Of a DNA stretch of 64,000 bases, positions 23,354 to 34,420 are shown piece after piece. Each line of letters opens with the position of its first letter. The first letter of the stretch is position 1. The position numbers and the translations under genes are program-made. The notes under the pieces are model-generated. The model made no database searches, had not been told where the DNA came from, and worked only from the letters and a program-made list of their open reading frames with translations. This DNA is from Dipteronia dyeriana (lineage: Eukaryota; Streptophyta; Magnoliopsida; Sapindales; Sapindaceae), in the NCBI GenBank assembly GCA_032871835.1, contig CM065297.1, positions 27,041,598 through 27,105,597 of the forward strand, given 5' to 3'.

Positions 23354-23412
<59 letters not shown>

Positions 23413-25025
23413 CTTGATCTCCCTCTTTTTAATGCACACATTAAAATTGCATCTTATGTAATTCAATTCACATTTGTGTTTTTTTTTCTCTTTTTTAACC
23501 AGGTGAGTTTTTCAACGCCACCCATATTTGCATCACATGCAAATTCTCTCTTTTTATTATTGATTCACCCATAACCTTGTTTGTATCCTATACAAACACT
23601 TACATGTGTTGCATATCAATTGTTTCATCTACACACCAATATGCATCATATGCAAACTCTTGTGTTAATAGTTGATATATATCTTCTAATTATCCTTTCA
23701 AATATATCTAATATATTAAAAACTTAAACTCAAATTCAAATACTTAGATAAATGATTTAGTAAAAAAAATAAAATAATCCTATTATTTTATCTTGACCTA
23801 AATCCAAATATCAACTAATACCCTCTGATTAATAGTTAATTAATAATTCATAATTATCAATATAATTAAATAATCTAATTAATTAATTTAACTATTAACA
23901 TTCATTAATTAAATAATCTCATTATTCAATTAATTCCCGTATAAATACGTGTCACTTTTATAACATAATTAATTGGACAATCCAATTAATTAACCGTGAC
24001 CCTTGTTACCTAAATCAATCGGGCTAACAAGGGGACCTAATGGACCCACAATATTTTGAGCTCCAATAATCATCGGAATCATTAATTAAACTCTTTAGTC
24101 AATATTCATTGATTATTAACTCCGGTGTTATTCCACTAAAAACCCGAAGCTGCACTCTCTCAACTGCAGTCGCTTTTACACAGACCGATACAATTCGGTA
24201 TCCATCGATATAGCTATTACACATAGTGTGATCCTCCACAGTAGTTTATTATTAGAGTTGGGTCATAATATCCATTATACCCCTCTAATTACATATATCC
24301 TTTAAGTACCGTTGATTCTCTAATGGACAATAAATTCTATTTCCTCACGGAATTAGGAGAGCGCTCATATTGTCCAAACCCTGAATCAACCCTTAAGGGA
24401 ACTATCATCTACTTCTCACAAGAAGGAGTGGATTCCACTATTGTGTACAAACATTCCCGGCCACAAGCCAAACCGTAATCCTAACATACGGAGTATATTG
24501 ATCAGGACTGCATCCGACCTCACCCATGGTATAACAAAGACCACGATCTAACCTGAAGGAGTCAATAACACACTCAGGATTAAGATCACTCACATATAGC
24601 CATCATTAGCTGATATATATGAATCTCATCTCTAAACGGATCTTGGTGAAAGATTCATATAGATCAAGATCCAGTCCTATATGATCACATCATACAAGGT
24701 GCCTCCATTCTCATATCTCCATATGAATGGTTCAGAGTATAATCACCGTACATTACAGAATGGATCGCGGCTATAGATTAACCACAAATAAAGTACATAG
24801 TTTTTTTTTGCTCTCTGCGGACTCTTTATATTGCACGTCTCTTACTGTATCCATATGTATATGACACTCATATACACAGTTCGAGATTACATCCGGCAAT
24901 CTTGGATGTTAAATATATGCACAAGTTATAAAATAAACAACATAACAAGAATGAATTGAACTTTTCCTTTTATTTATTTCATAAATCCATTTACAAATTA
25001 CATCTTTAGTGCATAAACCCCAACA
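22909..25025 (-). repeat. Copia-1 5' LTR
   Basis: 2117 bp, TGTTGGAACCCC...CCCCAACA, the partner of 5856-7979. Small indels and scattered substitutions separate the two. Confidence 0.92.
23357..23411. repeat. (TA)n in copia-1 5' LTR
   Basis: About 27 TA units, homologous to 6304-6351. The reading frame of alternating Ile and Tyr through it is an artefact. Confidence 0.9.
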
Positions 25026-25030
25026 ACAAG
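25026..25030. repeat. Copia-1 target duplication, right (decayed)
   Basis: ACAAG; see 5851-5855. Confidence 0.6.
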
Positions 25031-27189
25031 GAAAGCCACTAATCTGCCACTAACCACACTGACAACTATACTCTCTCAATTTCACACCATATCTCCTATA
25101 TGGACCCAAAAGCTCATATTCCCCATTTCCTGCTGCTATCATTGTCGTGCTCCTACTTTTTATTTACCATTCTTCATGATTTTTGCATTCACCTTTTGTG
25201 GCAAAAAAGAATTCCACGCTTCACACTCATTCTTTCTTTTCTGGAATTTCCTCATAACCATCCTTCTAATAAACTCTAGCAACTATAAATAAGATGCAAC
25301 TCTATTAGAACCTTGCATATTATTAAATGCTTCGGTCATGTTGTTAGTCACATGATCACACCTAATGATCTGGTCATACATAAACCTAGACCAGTGTTTA
25401 GTGTCAATCTTCGATAACTAAGACTTTGCAGTATGGTTGATAGCTCTAACCTCATCCATTGCCTCATTAAAGTCAAACACATTGTAACTTCTCATGCCCT
25501 TCAAAACAACTTTTTATAGTGCTCCCCCTTGTAGGTAAGTCTAAAATTGGCAAAGATGTGTCATGCACAATACCTGTCACATGAAAATTAAATCTTTTAA
25601 TGCATATTGAAAATAAGAAAGCATAAGATTAAAAAAAAAAGTTTAGAAATGACCTTCATTTGGCAAAGGGAAGATGCAATTCCAATGCTACAATGACACT
25701 TTTTGCCTATCTGATATGAATATCAAGGTTCTACTTGCTGGGTACTTCAAATGGATCTTCAAGTTGTTTAAAAACCATTCCCAACTATGTTGACTCTCCT
25801 TTTCACAAATGCAAACAGCTAATTGGAATAACCCATTCTTTGCATCCTAGGCCACTGCAGACAATAAAACTCCTCCAAAAGGACCTTTCAATTGGTATCC
25901 ATCCACTCCAATGAAGAGCCTACAACCCTCCTAGAACCCAAGTTTCTAAGCTTTGAAACTTAAAAACATCATCTGAAAGGTAGGTTGTGGTTGCTGGGTG
26001 GAGATATGTACTGCCGATCCTTGCTTTAGTTCACCATGTAAGCATATCTCCTTAGTAAACCAAAACATTTAGTATGGTCATTTGGTAACCCTGCTAAGGC
26101 TCTTTTTTTTACCTTATAAAGCCTTTGAATGTCAACTGAGACCTTATAATTCTCCCTTAAAAGATCACTTATCACCTTAACACTGACACTTAGATTGATC
26201 TTCACAGGGTTCTCAAACATAGAGTCAATCCAATTTACTTTGGCCTCTTTGTTGGTGTAAACCCTATGACATTCATGTTCATCCACCAATGTTTTAATCA
26301 TGATTGTAATTCTATCAATCATGTGTGAACCATGTACACTCCATGGGCAACCATCTCCTAAGCACTTGTAGGTATGTCTCACATGATCATTTTTCACTCT
26401 TTTTAAAACTACTCCCTGTTGAATTGCATACTCCCTAAATATTTCTCTCATTTGAATTGCATTGCCAAAAGTCTGACCGATATGAAACTGAATTTCACCC
26501 CCACCATTTTCTTAAAAGGCTTACCTTTCATCAACTTAGTTGTCTTCACCTTCTCTGGTTCAAGCTCTGAGTGTGAAAAATATTAATCATTAGACTTTGA
26601 TTGATATCCCTCGAATAGATCCATGCACTTCTTAATAATGTCATCATTCTTATCAGCAACATTGTTATCAATTATTGAGACTTGTCCATAATTATCCTGC
26701 ATACCCACCCCCTCTCCATCCTCACATTTATCCTTATCATAATCTTTCTCACTATCACCATCATAATTCAACATTTCAGCCTCTAAGTCGTGCCAACCTA
26801 GTGGTTGATAACCACCCTCCTAGGCCAACAATTCAGCCTCTTCAGTGGGTATTTTATCTTGTTCAACTCCCGTTGAATTTGAACAAAACCATTTTTTATC
26901 TCAAAGACTATTGTATCCAACCCATGGTCCTCAAAAGTCTTAAAATAATCAATAAGCTCCACATCACTATTAGGACATCAACTCTCTCACCACTCCAAGG
27001 TAATTGTACCCAAACAATGCAGTCCTCATTAGGTACTTCATCCTGTCCTCTAAGCTCATCTACCATTGCTCGAATCAAGGTTATGAGGTTAATGTGATCA
27101 GAATCACATTCACCTACGTCAATAACTTCATTTCTAAACAACACCTTTATATTGAAAACATCTATTGCATCTGTGCACAGATAAAACAA
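25026..27189 (-). pseudogene. MULE transposase, N-terminal and catalytic parts
   Basis: The minus strand begins at about 27189 (FNIKVLFRNEVIDVGECDSD). An acidic linker follows (26774-26583), then the MuDR DNA-binding domain FREYAIQQGVVLKRVKNDHV with CPWSVHGSHMI and DEHECHR (26451-26026). The catalytic domain includes FIGVDGYQLKGPFGGVLLSA with the first Asp (about 25872-25911), an ISDRQK block with the next Asp (about 25695), and later YKGEHYK-like and TEAFNNMLG-like segments. The first half of the SWIM finger (SCQCG.WQISGFPC) runs up to the insertion at 25030. Several frameshifts and stops make it non-functional. Confidence 0.82.
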
Positions 27190-28891
27190 ACAAATTCATG
27201 CTTATTGATAGTTGGTGAATAATCATTAAAACATAACATGGCTGTGAATAATTGATGAATAATCTGATTGCTCTAAACATGCTATCACAACCTAATTAAT
27301 AGCCATATAATCATTAAAACACAACATGGATGTCTTAGATGTAAATAATTAAAACAAATGACATAATTCTACAACTAAGCAACCGATATGGATGTCCCAA
27401 ATGCAAGAATGCTTACTTCAAAATCAAAAGGATTTTTTTTTTCTAGATGAAAACACGCATAAAATCATAAACAATACAAGATCAAAACTTATCAAACAAA
27501 ATTCTACAACTAAGTAACCAATATGGTTGTCCCAAATGCAAGAATGCCTACTTTAAAATCAAAAGCAATATTAATTTGTAAGGTTCAATTGAAACAGCTA
27601 AAATGCCTACTTCGGTCTGTTCATTATTACCTTCAGCTTTTATATTTTCTCTTTTATCTATTACATCACAATTGTGTTTATTTATTTACGTAAACACTTA
27701 TATATATCAAGAGAGACCAAAGACATGAAAAACAAGCATAAAAGCTGTAATTGATAAAAATGTTATTACTTAATTTTAAAGACCAGAAGACGTGAAAACC
27801 AAGCATAAGATTAGACTTAATAAGTCTCTAACAAAGTCTATTAAACTTGTGTTTTATATTTGTTTGTGACTGAAGTGTATTTTTAATCACAAACACATTT
27901 ATGGTGATGTTAAAAGTTAATTGATCAAGTATTTAAAACACAAGATCAAGAATGCCTGTACCAAATGCAAGACACATAAAAAGGTTAACTTTTTTTTTTC
28001 TAGATCAAAACACACATAAACTCAATAGCAATGCAAGATCAAAACTTATCAAACACACATAAACAAAACACTTATTAACCGATTCTCATCTTGAACACAA
28101 ACACACAAATAAACCCTAAAAATCTCGAACCCAATTGTTTAAGAAAGACACAATGTATTTTTTTTTTCAAAAATTCTTCTAATTTGAATATCATCACACG
28201 TAAAACAACTTCAAGATCACTCAATTGCACGAAATTGACCTTAAATCAAAAAACCCCCAATTTCTCAAACACAGATACCTTAGAAAGAGGAATTTTTTGA
28301 ATAATATAGGTGTAAAAAACCAACAGGCAAAATAAATCACTCAAAACACACTTACAGAACATGATCGTTTAAGAAACTCACCTTTCAGTGAACAAGCTTC
28401 AAAAACCCCCTCACAAGATTCGTTCGTCTACAATTGTAACCAAACTTTAACCTCTATGAGTCTAACAACTGAATAAAATGCAAAACAATAGACATTATCC
28501 AGTTAAAAACAAGAAAATGAAGTGAAAGAGCAAAGGTTTTTGGTGCCAACGAGTGAATGAGAAATGATTTTTTGTAGAATGAGAGTGAGAAAAGGGTTTT
28601 CTAATCTTAGGACCACCCTTGTTCATGGTTTTATTGAATGGTTTCAGATGTGTCACAAACTCATGTATGCAATACACATCTCAGCGATCTTAGCCATTTA
28701 TTTTATTTTTGATTTATTCAATTCTTAATTAATAAATTTACCATCTTGCCCTCTTAACAAATTGTTCTAGAAAACAACATGACAAGTTTACCATTTTACC
28801 TTCATCCCATTAATAGAATTATAAAAAACCCTAACGGAATTGAAAGGTCCGGACCTAACCAACAATTAACTTAAACTATAGGGATCTGCAT
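27190..28891 (-). other. MULE 5' region: promoter, leader, internal repeats
   Basis: Non-coding between the transposase start and the right TIR. A unit of about 135 bp beginning AATTCTACAACTAAG starts at 27365 and again at 27500 (with CCAAATGCAAGAATGC in each), and a related piece recurs at about 27945-28060 (CCAAATGCAAGACAC, TTTTTTTTTCTAGAT, CAAGATCAAAACTTATCAAAC). The promoter of the transposase should lie here. Confidence 0.6.
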
Positions 28892-28962
28892 GATCAATAC
28901 TGAAACTAGAGAGACTGGAACGTATAATAGGTCAAACTAAAAGGGTTAAAATGATTTTAACC
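28892..28962. repeat. MULE terminal inverted repeat, right
   Basis: Reverse complement partner of 4444-4514; its outer end reads GGTTAAAATC on the minus strand. Confidence 0.88.
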
Positions 28963-28972
28963 ATTAATAAAA
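28963..28972. repeat. MULE target-site duplication, right copy
   Basis: ATTAATAAAA, identical to 4434-4443. Confidence 0.85.
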
Positions 28973-30268
28973 ATAATAAATTTCGAACGTTATTTATCTA
29001 ACTGGAAAAAAAAAATAAAAAAAAAATAGAAAACAACAATAACATCGAAATATAGTTTCTAGTTTTTGTTTAATATAGATGAAAAACGTTTTTCTTTTTT
29101 GTTGTTTTCTCTCAAAACATGTAAAATAGTTAGGCTAGGTTCTACAACTGTTTTCAATCTATTTTTATTTTTATTTTTAAAGATGATTTCGAATTCATAC
29201 TTGTTTTTATTTTATTTTAAAAAAATAAAATTGTAAAATAAAATCGGTATTCATGATCAAATATTTGAAAAATACAAAATATATATTTTATTTTTGTTTT
29301 TGTTTTTTTTTTTTAAATTAACAACAATTTTTTTTTCTTTTTTCTCTTGAATCACGTTCTTCTTCTTCATCAGTCTTCTCTTCACATATTCATCTTCTTT
29401 CTTCCTTCAATGACAAGTCTTCCACCTCCTTTAGGCCGACTGATTTGTTTTTCTTCTTCGCCACCACTGATCTGCTTTGCTTCGCCGTTGATCTGGTCTT
29501 CTTGTTCTTCGATGCCGCCGATCTACTCAGCTTCGCTGCCGATCTGGTCTTCTTCTTCTTCAGCTGGTTTTCTTTTTCCCCGTTGTCACTGATCTGCTCT
29601 TCTTCGCTGCCGTCGCCGATCAGCTCTTCCTCTTCCTCCTCCTCCTCATCCTTTCACTTGTCATGCGATCGATCGTCGACAATGATCGACTGCTTCGCGG
29701 CAAAGGCACGTGACTGCTTCTTCTTCTTTTTGTTAGTTGCCGCCTAGTGCTTCATTATCTAGTCTTCGATCTAAATCAGAACAAAATCGACGGCATGGAT
29801 TTTACGATGGAAATCTATAGATAAATCACGATTTATTTTTTAAAATTTTTGTGGAGAGATTTTAAGAGTTTGAAACCCAAATTTGAAATCAGAAATTATT
29901 ATAATATTAAATAAAAATATAAAAAATTAATCGTTGTCAATTTTTGATATTTATCGGTAAGTATATCATATATCTTTTTTTAGTTTTTATGTTTTAAAAT
30001 ACAGATTTTACTGTATATTATTATATGTGTTCCAATATTTTGAAACCAAATACAAGTTTTTTATTTGTTATTTGTTATTTTTATATTTTTCTTTTTCTTT
30101 TTAAAAAACGGTATCAAAAAACGCCTATTGACTGCCGCTTGCAAATTAGACATTCAAAACACTTCCGTCTTTATTTTAGGGTTATAACACAAGACCCCGT
30201 ACGCAAAAATCTGATTTTGGCTCTGTTCCACCATTGAAGACTTTTTTTGCTTTGTTTTTAGAAAGAAA
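28973..30268. other. Intergenic, A/T runs and CTT-rich low-complexity DNA
   Basis: Poly-A and poly-T runs occur from 29000 to 29340. From 29340 to 29740 the plus strand is pyrimidine-rich with CTTCTT tracts and imperfect repeats of a GATCTGGTCTTCTTCTTC type. The Phe/Ser-rich plus frames and the Lys/Glu-rich minus frame (about 29658 to 29389, no start codon) look compositional. The final 100 bases should contain the 5' UTR of the gene at 30269. Confidence 0.5.
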
Positions 30269-32255
30269 ATGGCATCTGGGATTGAAATAGCGTTAGAAGA
30301 AGAAGAGATGAAGAAGAAGATGGTGAAATTGGGATCATACAAAGGGAAGGTGAGGCTGTTGATGGTGGTTAGTGAGTCAGAATCGGAATCAGAATATGAA
30401 TCAGCTGCTGAAGAGACCATGCTTTTGTGGGGAATTCAACAGCCTACACATTCAAAACCAAACGCATTCGTCTCTCAATCATCTCTCCAGCTCCGCATTA
30501 ACGCTTGTGGTCACTCTCTCTCCATCCTCCAGTCTCCTTCTTCTCTGGTATTATTTGTATCCTCTTTTCTTCTTTCAAGTTTTTTTTTTTTTAGCTTTTC
30601 TTGAAATACCCACTTGTTTTTGTTTGATTGTATTTGTATTTGTAACTGAAGAGCACGCCTGGAGTGACTGGATCAGTGATGTGGGATAGTGGGGTTGTGT
30701 TGGGCAAGTTCTTGGAGCATGCTGTGGACTCAGGGATGCTTCTTCTTCAAGGGAAGAAGATTCTTGAGTTGGGTTCCGGCTGTGGTTTAGTTGGGTAATT
30801 TCAGTGATCAACCATTTCTCTCTTAGTTTCTTTGCTTTTGGCTTGGATGACTTAAGAGTTTAATTTAATTTTATGGTATTTTTAGTTGCATTGCAGCTCT
30901 TTTGGGTGGTCAAGTTATCCTCACCGATTTGCCTGATAGATTGAGGCTACTGAAAAAGAACGTCGAAATCAACTTGAGACATGGAAATTTAAAGGGCTCT
31001 GCTGTAGTGCAGGAGCTTACATGGGGAGATGACCTTGACCAGGAACTCATTCAATCCGTACCTGATTATGGTAATCACCTTCTCTGATTTGTTTTTATTA
31101 TTAGACTTGTTAGTTTCTGATTAAACAATTTGCTATACTCGAAATAATAGCTTCTTAAGCTTCAAGGCTCGTCAAATATTTGACAGTCCTAAATAATTCC
31201 TCAGATTATATGTGGGAATTAATTCAATTGTTTATAGATGTGTTAGAATCACCTGCTGCCCAGATTCCATTCAAAATAAAATTCTAAACATGAAGCTCAT
31301 AATGCATCTTTGCTCATTTCTTATTAAATGACAATGAGAAAACTCATCTTAACACTAATTTTTGTGGTAGCGAAAGTGATAATGGATACTGTATAACCAC
31401 TGACTTTGTCATGGTTTTAATGGAGACTGTATAACCGAAAGGACAGAAAAGAAAGAGGCAAGGTGTACTTTTCCAAGTAAGAGTTGGACCTAATATGTAG
31501 CTTAACCTCACCCTATACGGACCTGCTTGATCCAACCCAACTGGCCGAAAGATAACCTGTTTAGATATTTAAAAACTAAGCTGTATGATTTAGTTATGCA
31601 CTTTTTTTTTTTCAGTGGCTACTTATATTTAGATGTTTTCCAGTTTGATAACAGACATTCTAGGTATCTGTCAACTATTGGATATTTTGGTTCAAATTTA
31701 TGGCTTGTAGATGTTTTAGGTCTATCAAAAAGCTAAGTTTGAGTTAAGTTGATTACTAGCTCCAGATATAACCTACTGATAAAATATTCAACCCACATTA
31801 AAACAAGGTCCACTGCTGTGAAGGTTTTCCTTTTGATTTTTTAATCTATTGATGAGTCCTTCTAAAGGAAAGGTGAGTTTTCTCATTCTTCCTTGAGTGC
31901 TAGAATGTTTTATTGATTGTATACATTCTCTGCTTCTTTAGTTGTAGGGTCAGATGTGATATATAGTGAAGGAGCAGTAATGGATTTGTTGGACAGCCTA
32001 GTGCAACTTTGTGGATTTGAAACAACAATCTTTTTGGCTGGAGAACTAAGAAACGGCAAGACTCTGTCTCTGTCTCTCTTTCTCTCTTGATAGGATTGTT
32101 TTGTTGTTAACAGTTTTTCATGTGCAGATTCTGTCCTTGAATACTTTCTGGCAGCTGCAATGAAGGACTTTGTGATTGGGCGAGTGGAGCAGACAGAATG
32201 GCATCCAGATTATTACAGCCGTCGAGTTGCGATGTACATTCTAGTGAAGAAATAA
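30269..32255 (+). CDS. METTL21-like protein methyltransferase, 5 exons
   Basis: Exons 30269-30547, 30652-30794, 30886-31070, 31942-32055 and 32128-32255 join to 282 codons. Introns 1-3 are GT-AG. Intron 4 (32056-32127) starts GCAAG and is GC-AG. The product is a seven-beta-strand SAM-dependent methyltransferase of the Methyltransf_16/METTL21 type. Motif I is ILELGSGCGLVG (residues 130-141), with GSVMWDSGVVLGKFLEH just before it, the acidic motif LTDLP (153-157) and SDVIYSE (206-212) in the post-I region. Residues 1-60 are acidic and Ser/Glu-rich. Animal relatives methylate lysines of chaperones or elongation factors; the plant substrate is unknown here. AATAAA overlaps the stop codon. Copia-3 sits 149 bp downstream, probably in the 3' UTR. 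Confidence 0.88.
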
Positions 32256-32403
32256 AGTATCCAGATTATTGCATCCATTTTTGTGAGTTCAACACTAACT
32301 TATGGATAGGAAGATGAGAAGAGGAATGCAAATGTTAAATGTGTCATACTAGCTTTAGATCTAGTGATATTTTGTCAAAACTAATGTTAAGATTTGTGAA
32401 GTC
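32256..32403 (+). other. Methyltransferase 3' UTR up to copia-3
   Basis: Short non-coding segment ending in the AAGTC target duplication (32399-32403). The other copy is at 63846-63850, so the original 3' flank of the gene continues there, 31 kb away. Confidence 0.6.
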
Positions 32404-32655
32404 TGTGGAAATCAAATCTTAGAATCTCTTATTTTAGTTAAGTTTTCTTTCTTTGGTTAAGTTTTAGTTTAGGAAAGTTTTGATTTGCTAGATTCCTGGT
32501 TTGTCAGGATTATTATTATTTTTTTCCTTTTTTGTTTCTCCTAGAATCAAGGAGAATTGATGACAGATTTGCTGTCATTCTTCTCCTATAAATATATTGT
32601 ATTCAGCTTTCTTTAGAATCAATTTAATAAAAAAAGATATTTCTCTCTATCTTCA
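32404..32655 (+). repeat. Copia-3 5' LTR
   Basis: 252 bp, TGTGGAAATC...ATCTTCA, with a TATAAATATA box at about 32587. It aligns with 63147-63248 plus 63699-63845. Confidence 0.9.
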
Positions 32656-32667
32656 TGTATTAGAGCC
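32656..32667 (+). promoter_or_regulatory. Copia-3 primer binding site
   Basis: TGTATTAGAGCC directly after the LTR, a decayed form of the initiator-Met tRNA site TGGTATCAGAGC. Confidence 0.65.
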
Positions 32668-32700
32668 TCCTCTGAACCCTAACCCTAAAAAATAAGCTAG

Positions 32701-33697
32701 ATGACCAAATATGGCAGGACCGTCAATAAAAACAAAGATAACGCCTCCTCCGACAATACCTCCAATCAAGAGGACGGCATCTCTGGCTGCAATGGCACAC
32801 CAGTGATCCTTAGGATTTCAAATCAAGAGGCTATCATCTCCAACAACAATGGCATGCTAGTAATCCTGTTTTTCCTATTACAGGGCATAAACTAAACGAA
32901 CACAATTTTCTTCAATGGTCTCAGTCCATTATGATGGGATGACTATCTCACGGGTGTGTTGACAGCTCTAAAGAAGGAAGACCCAAAGTTCAAAGTATGG
33001 AAATCAGAAAACAACATGGTGATGTCGTGGTCAATCAACTCCGTCGATAATGAAATTGGTGAGGATTTCATGTTCTATGAGACAGCAAAAGAGATACGGG
33101 ATGCATCAAAGGAAACCTATTATGACAATGAAAATATTGCTAAACTCTTTGCAATAAAGAGTATTCTACCAACAATATTTCAATACCCTCACTCGCCATT
33201 GGCAACAACAAAATATGTTTGAAAAATTGGAATGGGACTGCCTTGGAGACAACATAAAATACAAGAAAATTGTTGAGAAAGAACGAATCTTCAAGTTTTT
33301 GATGGTTCTCAATCAAAACTTAGATGAGGTAAGGGGAAGAATCCTTAGAATTAAGCCTTTGCCAGCTAGTCGAGAAGTGTTTTTTGAGGTCCAAAGGGAA
33401 GAAAGCAGGAAGAAAGTTATGATGGGTAACCAAAGCATCTCAGCCACAACTGAGAGTTCAGCTCTTATCTCTCACAGAGTAAACTTTTCAGGCAACGACA
33501 ATCGACCTCGTAAAGGCAGGTTATGGCGTGATCATCGTTGTAAGCCTGGACACTCTAAAGAAACATGCTGGAAAATCTATGGTAAGCCCACCGATCAGAA
33601 ACCCTTAAGACCACCACTTATACGTGAAAGCCATGGATTTATGACCGTAGGAGACGAGCATTCAACATCTGTGACAAATCTCTTTAGGAAAAAGTAA
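32701..33697 (+). pseudogene. Copia-3 gag (broken)
   Basis: The plus strand has GHKLNEHNFLQWSQSIMMG after a frameshift near 32880, then FMFYETAKEIRDASKETYYD, VEKERIFKFLMVLNQNLDEV and RGRILRIKPLPASREVFFEV, the UBN2-type gag core. A knuckle remnant DHRCKPGHSKETCWK lacks the first Cys. A stop at 32939-32941 and a frameshift near 33220 break it. Confidence 0.82.
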
Positions 33698-34420
33698 ATG
33701 GATCTCCTTCAAAAGATGCTCAGTCAACATCAATCAAGTCTTGCAGTACATATCATTGGAACTGGTTCTATAGTACAAAAAGGTAATTTTTTAAGTGTTC
33801 TAAGTGTTAAAACTGAGAAACCTAGTTCCTGGATAATTGACTCGGGAGCTTTCAATCACATGACTGGAAATGCCACTTTATTCCATACTTACAACCCCTG
33901 TTCTGAGAATTATAAGGTCATAATTGTCGATGGGTCTTTATCCACGGTGGCCGATACATGTTCCATTGTTTTCTCTAAGCACCTAACCTTAAAATCTGTT
34001 CTTTTGGTTCCCAATCTGACATGTAACTTGCTGTCCAATAGTAAAATTACAAGGGATCTTAAACGTGTTACTAAGTTTTTACCCACATATTGTGAATTTC
34101 AGGATTTGGACTCTGGGAGGTAAATTTGCAGTGCTAAGGAGTGTGTTGGACTCTACCTTTTCAAAGTTGATAACTCTCTTGAAAAACGAATTGAAGATGC
34201 AAGTTGTGTTTCATCTTTTTCAGTTGTTAGTTCTAATAATGATAGTGCAATCATGTTATGGCACTATAGCTTGGGACATCCTAGTTTCTTGTACCTGAAA
34301 AAGTTATTTCCTTCATTATTCAATAATAAAAGTTCCAAATTTTTCTAGTGAGATTTGTCAATTATTTAAACATGTTCGAAACATTTATCCAACCCAACCA
34401 TACAAAGCGTCTCATCCCTT
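33698..34420 (+). pseudogene. Copia-3 protease and gag-pre-integrase (broken)
   Basis: SSWIIDSGAFNHMTGNATLF gives the protease active-site Asp-Ser-Gly, followed by VLLVPNLTCNLLSNSKITRD. After a frameshift near 34100 the LWHYSLGHPSFLYLKKLFPS block is the gag-pre-integrase zinc region. Confidence 0.8.

Larger units (their letters stand above)
5856..25025 (-). mobile_element. Copia-1: Ty1/copia element, minus strand, split by a gypsy element
   Basis: Two LTRs of about 2.1 kb (5856-7979 and 22909-25025) start TGTT and end AACA. Adjacent to them, on the minus strand, are a polypurine tract at 7980-7992 and an initiator-Met tRNA primer site at 22893-22906. Domain order on the minus strand is gag, protease, integrase, RT, RNase H, which defines copia. 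Without the nested Tat element it is about 9.9 kb. Long LTRs and the RNase H block EAVYVAACEAAKEAVWLLKF suggest the Tork/Angela branch (inference). The coding region has many stops and frameshifts. Confidence 0.92.
4444..28962 (-). mobile_element. Mutator-like element (MULE) with nested retrotransposons
   Basis: A Class II element bounded by 71-bp terminal inverted repeats and a perfect 10-bp target duplication. It encodes a MuDR/MULE-type transposase on the minus strand (27189 to 25026, then 5855 to about 5488). Of its 24.5 kb, 19.2 kb is nested retrotransposon (5856-25025 plus one target duplication), leaving a 5.3-kb MULE. The transposase carries several frameshifts and stops besides the insertion, so the copy is dead, but both ends are preserved and might still be recognised by an active relative. 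Confidence 0.9.

Noticed and set aside
26675..27097. Plus-strand Pro/His/Tyr-rich frame of 140 codons
   Set aside because: Shadow of the acidic linker and N-terminus of the MULE transposase on the minus strand.
29347..29747. Phe/Ser/Leu-rich plus-strand frames and a Lys/Glu-rich minus-strand frame near the methyltransferase
   Set aside because: CTT-rich low-complexity DNA. The minus frame lacks a start codon and is bounded by stops at both ends; no family recognised.
32679..32695. CCCTAACCCTAA, telomere-like
   Set aside because: Only two units, inside the copia-3 leader; not a telomeric array.
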